A model generated the notes under the pieces. It saw only the letters and a list, made by a program, of their open reading frames with translations, was not told the DNA's origin and made no database searches. The translations under genes were made by a program, and so were the position numbers. 7,902 bases of DNA from Moraxellaceae bacterium (lineage in GTDB: Bacteria; Pseudomonadota; Gammaproteobacteria; Pseudomonadales; UBA3067), in the NCBI GenBank assembly GCA_002401525.1, contig NVTH01000027.1, positions 1 to 7,902 on the forward strand. The letters run 5' to 3'. Of this stretch, positions 4,901 through 7,902 are shown piece after piece (the first letter of the stretch is position 1; each line of letters opens with the position of its first letter).

Positions 4901-7546
4901 TTAGTGATGCAACCACGCTTCAATTTTTTCAAGAAATAAATCGATATCAATGGGTTTTGTGAGGAATTCGGATGCACCGGCTTCTAGGCATTTTGCGCTG
5001 TCAGTGCTTATAGAGTTTGCGGTTAGTGCGATGATGGGGATCGATTTCATGTCTTCAATCTTTCGTATTTCCTGAATCGCTTCATAGCCGTCCATGGTAG
5101 GCATCATGATGTCCATGACAATGATATCGAAATGATTAAGTTTCACTTTGCTCAATGCTGTGAGCCCGTTGTCTGCGATGGTTGTGTCCATTCCGTAATC
5201 CGTTAGCTGTTTCGAAAGAACGAAAACGCTTTTCATGTTGTCATCGACTAGTAATATACGCTTACCAGTGAGCACTTTGTATTCTTCGCTGTTCTGTTCA
5301 GGCTTAATATTGGCAACATATTTTGAGGGGCCGTACGAAACATTAGCAGCCAAGGGTTGAATAAAATCATGGGATTCAAGGGCGTTGCCGAAGTCATAAT
5401 TATTGTCTATATCTTCCTCTTGCATCGACGAAGTGAGTTCTAGTGGCAAATAAAGAGTGAAATTGCTGCCTTTATCTGGAACGCTTGAAAGCGTGATTTC
5501 TCCGTGCAGCAGTGACGCAAGCTGACGAGCGATACTAAGCCCTAACCCTGTGCCACCGTATTTACGACTGATAGAACCGTCCTCTTGTTGGAATGCTTCA
5601 AATATCTCGCTTTGTTTATCGTTGTGAATCCCAATGCCTGAGTCAATGACGGAAAAACCCACCACCTTTGAAGGAATCAAGTGCGGGTTGTGGAACGGTT
5701 CCTGCCGAGGTGAATTAAATATCTGTAATTTAATAGATCCCTTTTTGGAGAATTTAAATGCATTCGATAAAAAGTTTTTAAGGATTTGCTCGATCCTTTT
5801 GCCATCACTTAGAATGTGTTGCGAGAGGTCTTCGCCATATTCAACGATAAAAGCTATATTTTTCTGTTGGGCTACTGGGGCGAATTTAGCTTGAAGTGCA
5901 GCGCCTAGATCAAGCAATTTAACTTGATTTGCGTGTACTGCTAAAACACCTGCTTCAACTTTTGTTAGGTCCAATATATCATTGATTATCTCTAATAACT
6001 CCTCTCCCCCTTCATGTATAAAAATTGCGTCTTCGATTTGTGACGGCGTTAAATTCCCTTCTTTATTTTTGGCAAGAGTCTTTGATAGAATTAACAGGCT
6101 ATTGAGTGGCGTACGTAATTCGTGGGACATATTCGCTAGAAATTCTGTTTTATAGCGATTAGATTTCTCTAGATCTTTCGCTTTTTGTTGGATTTGCTTG
6201 TTCGCTTCTTTAAGTTCTTTTGCTTGTCCCAATAGAGCTATTTGGTTATCCGTTAAGGATTCGTTGACGTCTTTTAATTGTTTTCTTTGGGATTTTAATT
6301 TTGTTTCAGAACTGGCGAGTTTTTGTTTTTTGTTTTCTAGTATTAGATTGGATTTTTTAAGCGCTTCGGCCTGAGATTTGAGGTCGGCTTCAGAATCGAT
6401 TAATTCTACGGTCTGTATTTTAAGCTTCTCATTAGATTTGCGCAGTTGTTCGGTTCGTTCGGCAACTTTGTCTTCTAAACTTTCCCAGGTGCTTTTTAAG
6501 TATTCAGCCATTTCATTAAAAGCTAAAGCCAAATGAGCAATTTCATCTTCGCCTTGCTTTTGAATTCGGTAATCGATATTTCCAGATCGAATGCTTTCTG
6601 CTCCCCGCTCGATGGATTTTAGTCGCCGAATAATAATAAGATCAGTAATCGCATACAATAAACAAAAGACGACACACCCAGTGATGATAAAGAATAGTTG
6701 CAATGATTTCGAGATGTTGCTGATGTTTGCCAATGTATTATTTCGATCGACGGATATGCTTAGGTAGTGATGCTCCTTTATCACGCTAAAATAGGAGGTT
6801 TTAGTGACAAAATATTTTTCGAGTTTGATCTGTCCTGCACTCCCCGCAGATAGAAAAGTGTCATCCTTCGTCCAAAGGGAAAGGTCCGTCACTGCCACCT
6901 TTGCATTCATTAACTGCCCTTTAGAATGATCAATTAGACTGTCCATTTCTTGTTTCCAGTCATAGCAAACGATCAACCAACCAATGACCTGCCCTCTTCT
7001 TTTTACGGGCGATGAATGCCACTGAATCTTTTTCTTCTCAATTCCCAACGATTGGTAAAGAGGGTCGTCTATAGGCGGAGATGTCGAACTGGTTTGTGTT
7101 AAAAGACCACTTAAAATAGCCGTTTTACCCAGGTCTAGGCCGATGATGTTTTCGCCGGATATTTTTTCTCGAAACCTGTTTCTGGTTGAAGAAGAAAACA
7201 CTTCTTTGGTGCTGTCGACTAATAAAACATATCGGATAAAGGGGTAAACTTCCACTGTACGATTCAGGGTTTGATTGACACCACGACTAGAGCCTTGTTC
7301 TAGAGCTCGGGGTAAGCTACGGTCGGTGGATAAGGTTCGCACTAAATAGATTATTTCCTCGTTTCTTAAATCGAGATTATGCTCGATATTTTTTAATTGC
7401 GTTAGGAGTTGAGTGTTGAGTTGCTCGAAGGTATAGTCTTCGAGATAGCGCATGACTTGCCAATGCAGAACTGAAAATGAAACTAGCATGATGGCTAGAA
7501 TCGAAATACTAATGCGAATATTAAGCCGCTGAAAAACAGGGGTCAC
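4901..7546 (-). CDS. Membrane hybrid sensor histidine kinase (dCache-like sensor, HAMP, coiled coil, HisKA, HATPase, REC)
   Basis: The 881-residue inner-membrane sensor kinase has these parts in order: TM1 at about 12-29; a periplasmic region at about 31-282 that resembles a double Cache ligand-binding domain; TM2 at about 283-306; HAMP at about 306-357; a coiled coil of about 100 residues (354-465); HisKA with H475 in MSHELRTPL; HATPase with N box N591/N595, G1 DSGIG (635-639) and G2 GGTGLGLS (664-671); a linker at about 702-760; and a C-terminal receiver with D768/D769, phospho-acceptor D812 in VMDIMMPTMDG, T842 and K864. No Hpt domain is present. The start is GTG; the next Met is inside TM1. 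No good Shine-Dalgarno precedes it, and the upstream gene's stop lies 21 bases away in the same frame, which suggests translational coupling. The upstream neighbour is a substrate-binding protein, so the sensor domain may read its ligand-bound form (inference). The kinase call is firm; the Cache label is by overall pattern only. Confidence 0.93.
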   Translation of the reverse strand: MTPVFQRLNIRISISILAIMLVSFSVLHWQVMRYLEDYTFEQLNTQLLTQLKNIEHNLDLRNEEIIYLVRTLSTDRSLPRALEQGSSRGVNQTLNRTVEVYPFIRYVLLVDSTKEVFSSSTRNRFREKISGENIIGLDLGKTAILSGLLTQTSSTSPPIDDPLYQSLGIEKKKIQWHSSPVKRRGQVIGWLIVCYDWKQEMDSLIDHSKGQLMNAKVAVTDLSLWTKDDTFLSAGSAGQIKLEKYFVTKTSYFSVIKEHHYLSISVDRNNTLANISNISKSLQLFFIITGCVVFCLLYAITDLIIIRRLKSIERGAESIRSGNIDYRIQKQGEDEIAHLALAFNEMAEYLKSTWESLEDKVAERTEQLRKSNEKLKIQTVELIDSEADLKSQAEALKKSNLILENKKQKLASSETKLKSQRKQLKDVNESLTDNQIALLGQAKELKEANKQIQQKAKDLEKSNRYKTEFLANMSHELRTPLNSLLILSKTLAKNKEGNLTPSQIEDAIFIHEGGEELLEIINDILDLTKVEAGVLAVHANQVKLLDLGAALQAKFAPVAQQKNIAFIVEYGEDLSQHILSDGKRIEQILKNFLSNAFKFSKKGSIKLQIFNSPRQEPFHNPHLIPSKVVGFSVIDSGIGIHNDKQSEIFEAFQQEDGSISRKYGGTGLGLSIARQLASLLHGEITLSSVPDKGSNFTLYLPLELTSSMQEEDIDNNYDFGNALESHDFIQPLAANVSYGPSKYVANIKPEQNSEEYKVLTGKRILLVDDNMKSVFVLSKQLTDYGMDTTIADNGLTALSKVKLNHFDIIVMDIMMPTMDGYEAIQEIRKIEDMKSIPIIALTANSISTDSAKCLEAGASEFLTKPIDIDLFLEKIEAWLHH

Positions 7547-7567
7547 ACTTACAGCCGGATTAGTAAT

Positions 7568-7902
7568 TTAATGAACATAAACCACCTTCATGTTCTCTGG
7601 CACGACTAAATTTAATTTTTTCAAACTGACACTGTTTACCAGGCGTTGAGGTGGATTCTGCAATTTTGACACCAATTGTGAGGGTGTTTTATGCCCTTTC
7701 AATATTTGTGCTGCCATTTCACCGGAAAGTTTTCCTAAGGTATAAAAGTCCGCAACAGGGCCAAAGGTCGATCCGTCCCTAATTCCTTCTTTATTAGAAC
7801 TTAAAATGGGTATTTTATGCGCTAGCGAGAGCTCAATTAGTATTTTTTCCCCTCCATTCTGCATCAGCGTGTCTGTGGTGGTCATAAATGCTTCGACTTT
7901 AC
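7568..7902 (-). CDS. ABC transporter substrate-binding protein (ABC_sub_bind family), C-terminal part
   Basis: The 5' end is beyond the right edge of the window; 111 complete codons, including the stop, are visible and the frame stays open to the edge. An internal ATG at 7885 is preceded by in-frame coding sequence (KVEAF) that fits the family, so it is not taken as the start. Visible features match the C-terminal half of the ABC_sub_bind (COG2984) periplasmic proteins: IPILSSNKEGIRDGSTFGPV (a strand with the ligand cleft), DFYTLGKLSGEMAAQILKG (a long helix ending in the usual ILKG) and SLKKLNLVVPENM near the end. The missing N-terminus would be expected to carry an export or lipoprotein signal. 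No permease or ATPase partner is in the window; instead a sensor kinase follows 21 bases downstream. A role as the ligand-binding component of that sensor, rather than of a transporter, is likely but inferred. The ligand is unknown. Confidence 0.85.
   Translation of the reverse strand, partial: KVEAFMTTTDTLMQNGGEKILIELSLAHKIPILSSNKEGIRDGSTFGPVADFYTLGKLSGEMAAQILKGHKTPSQLVSKLQNPPQRLVNSVSLKKLNLVVPENMKVVYVH

Noticed and set aside
5634..5894. Plus-strand open frame inside the HATPase region of the hybrid kinase
   Set aside because: Antisense shadow of a conserved catalytic domain; no independent support.
1..7902. tRNA gene or CRISPR array as the integrase target or neighbour
   Set aside because: No cloverleaf-like segment with a TPsiC-type motif and no series of spaced direct repeats was noticed in the intergenic stretches.

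Overview
The window looks like chromosomal DNA of a gammaproteobacterium, probably marine or aquatic. It has moderate to low G+C, dense gene packing, a dCache-like hybrid histidine kinase and a TIM-barrel lactonase-type hydrolase. The taxon is inferred from general style; no marker gene (rRNA, tRNA, housekeeping) is present, so it is a weak call.

Layout, left to right. (1) Positions 22-1065, + strand: a complete COG3618-type metal-dependent hydrolase followed by a strong hairpin. (2) Positions 1144-3666, + strand: a two-gene block. It holds an AAA/archaeal-type ATPase with a winged-helix-like C-terminus (1195-2262) and a tyrosine recombinase with all catalytic residues (2395-3666). Each is preceded by a perfect 13-bp inverted repeat, with a 5-bp spacer before the ATPase and a 6-bp spacer before the recombinase. 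The second repeat has the geometry of a tyrosine-recombinase core site, with dif-like ATAA/TTAT inner ends. (3) Positions 3668-7902, - strand: a signalling operon, transcribed right to left. It starts with an ABC-type substrate-binding protein (5' end beyond the window), then a large membrane hybrid histidine kinase (4901-7546), then a soluble receiver-histidine kinase (3668-4825).

The likely logic of the minus-strand operon is that the periplasmic binding protein presents a ligand to the periplasmic sensor domain of the hybrid kinase. The signal passes through HAMP and an unusually long coiled coil to the kinase and its own receiver. The second protein, which begins with a receiver and ends in a kinase, extends the relay. 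No DNA-binding or enzymatic output domain and no Hpt domain is encoded in the window, so the final output lies elsewhere.

The integrase and the receiver-kinase converge with stop codons one base apart. The ATPase/integrase block therefore sits tightly between an apparently metabolic gene and the signalling operon, and it is the best candidate for a mobile or recently acquired piece. No tRNA, rRNA, CRISPR array or insertion sequence was seen, and no gap between genes exceeds about 130 bases.
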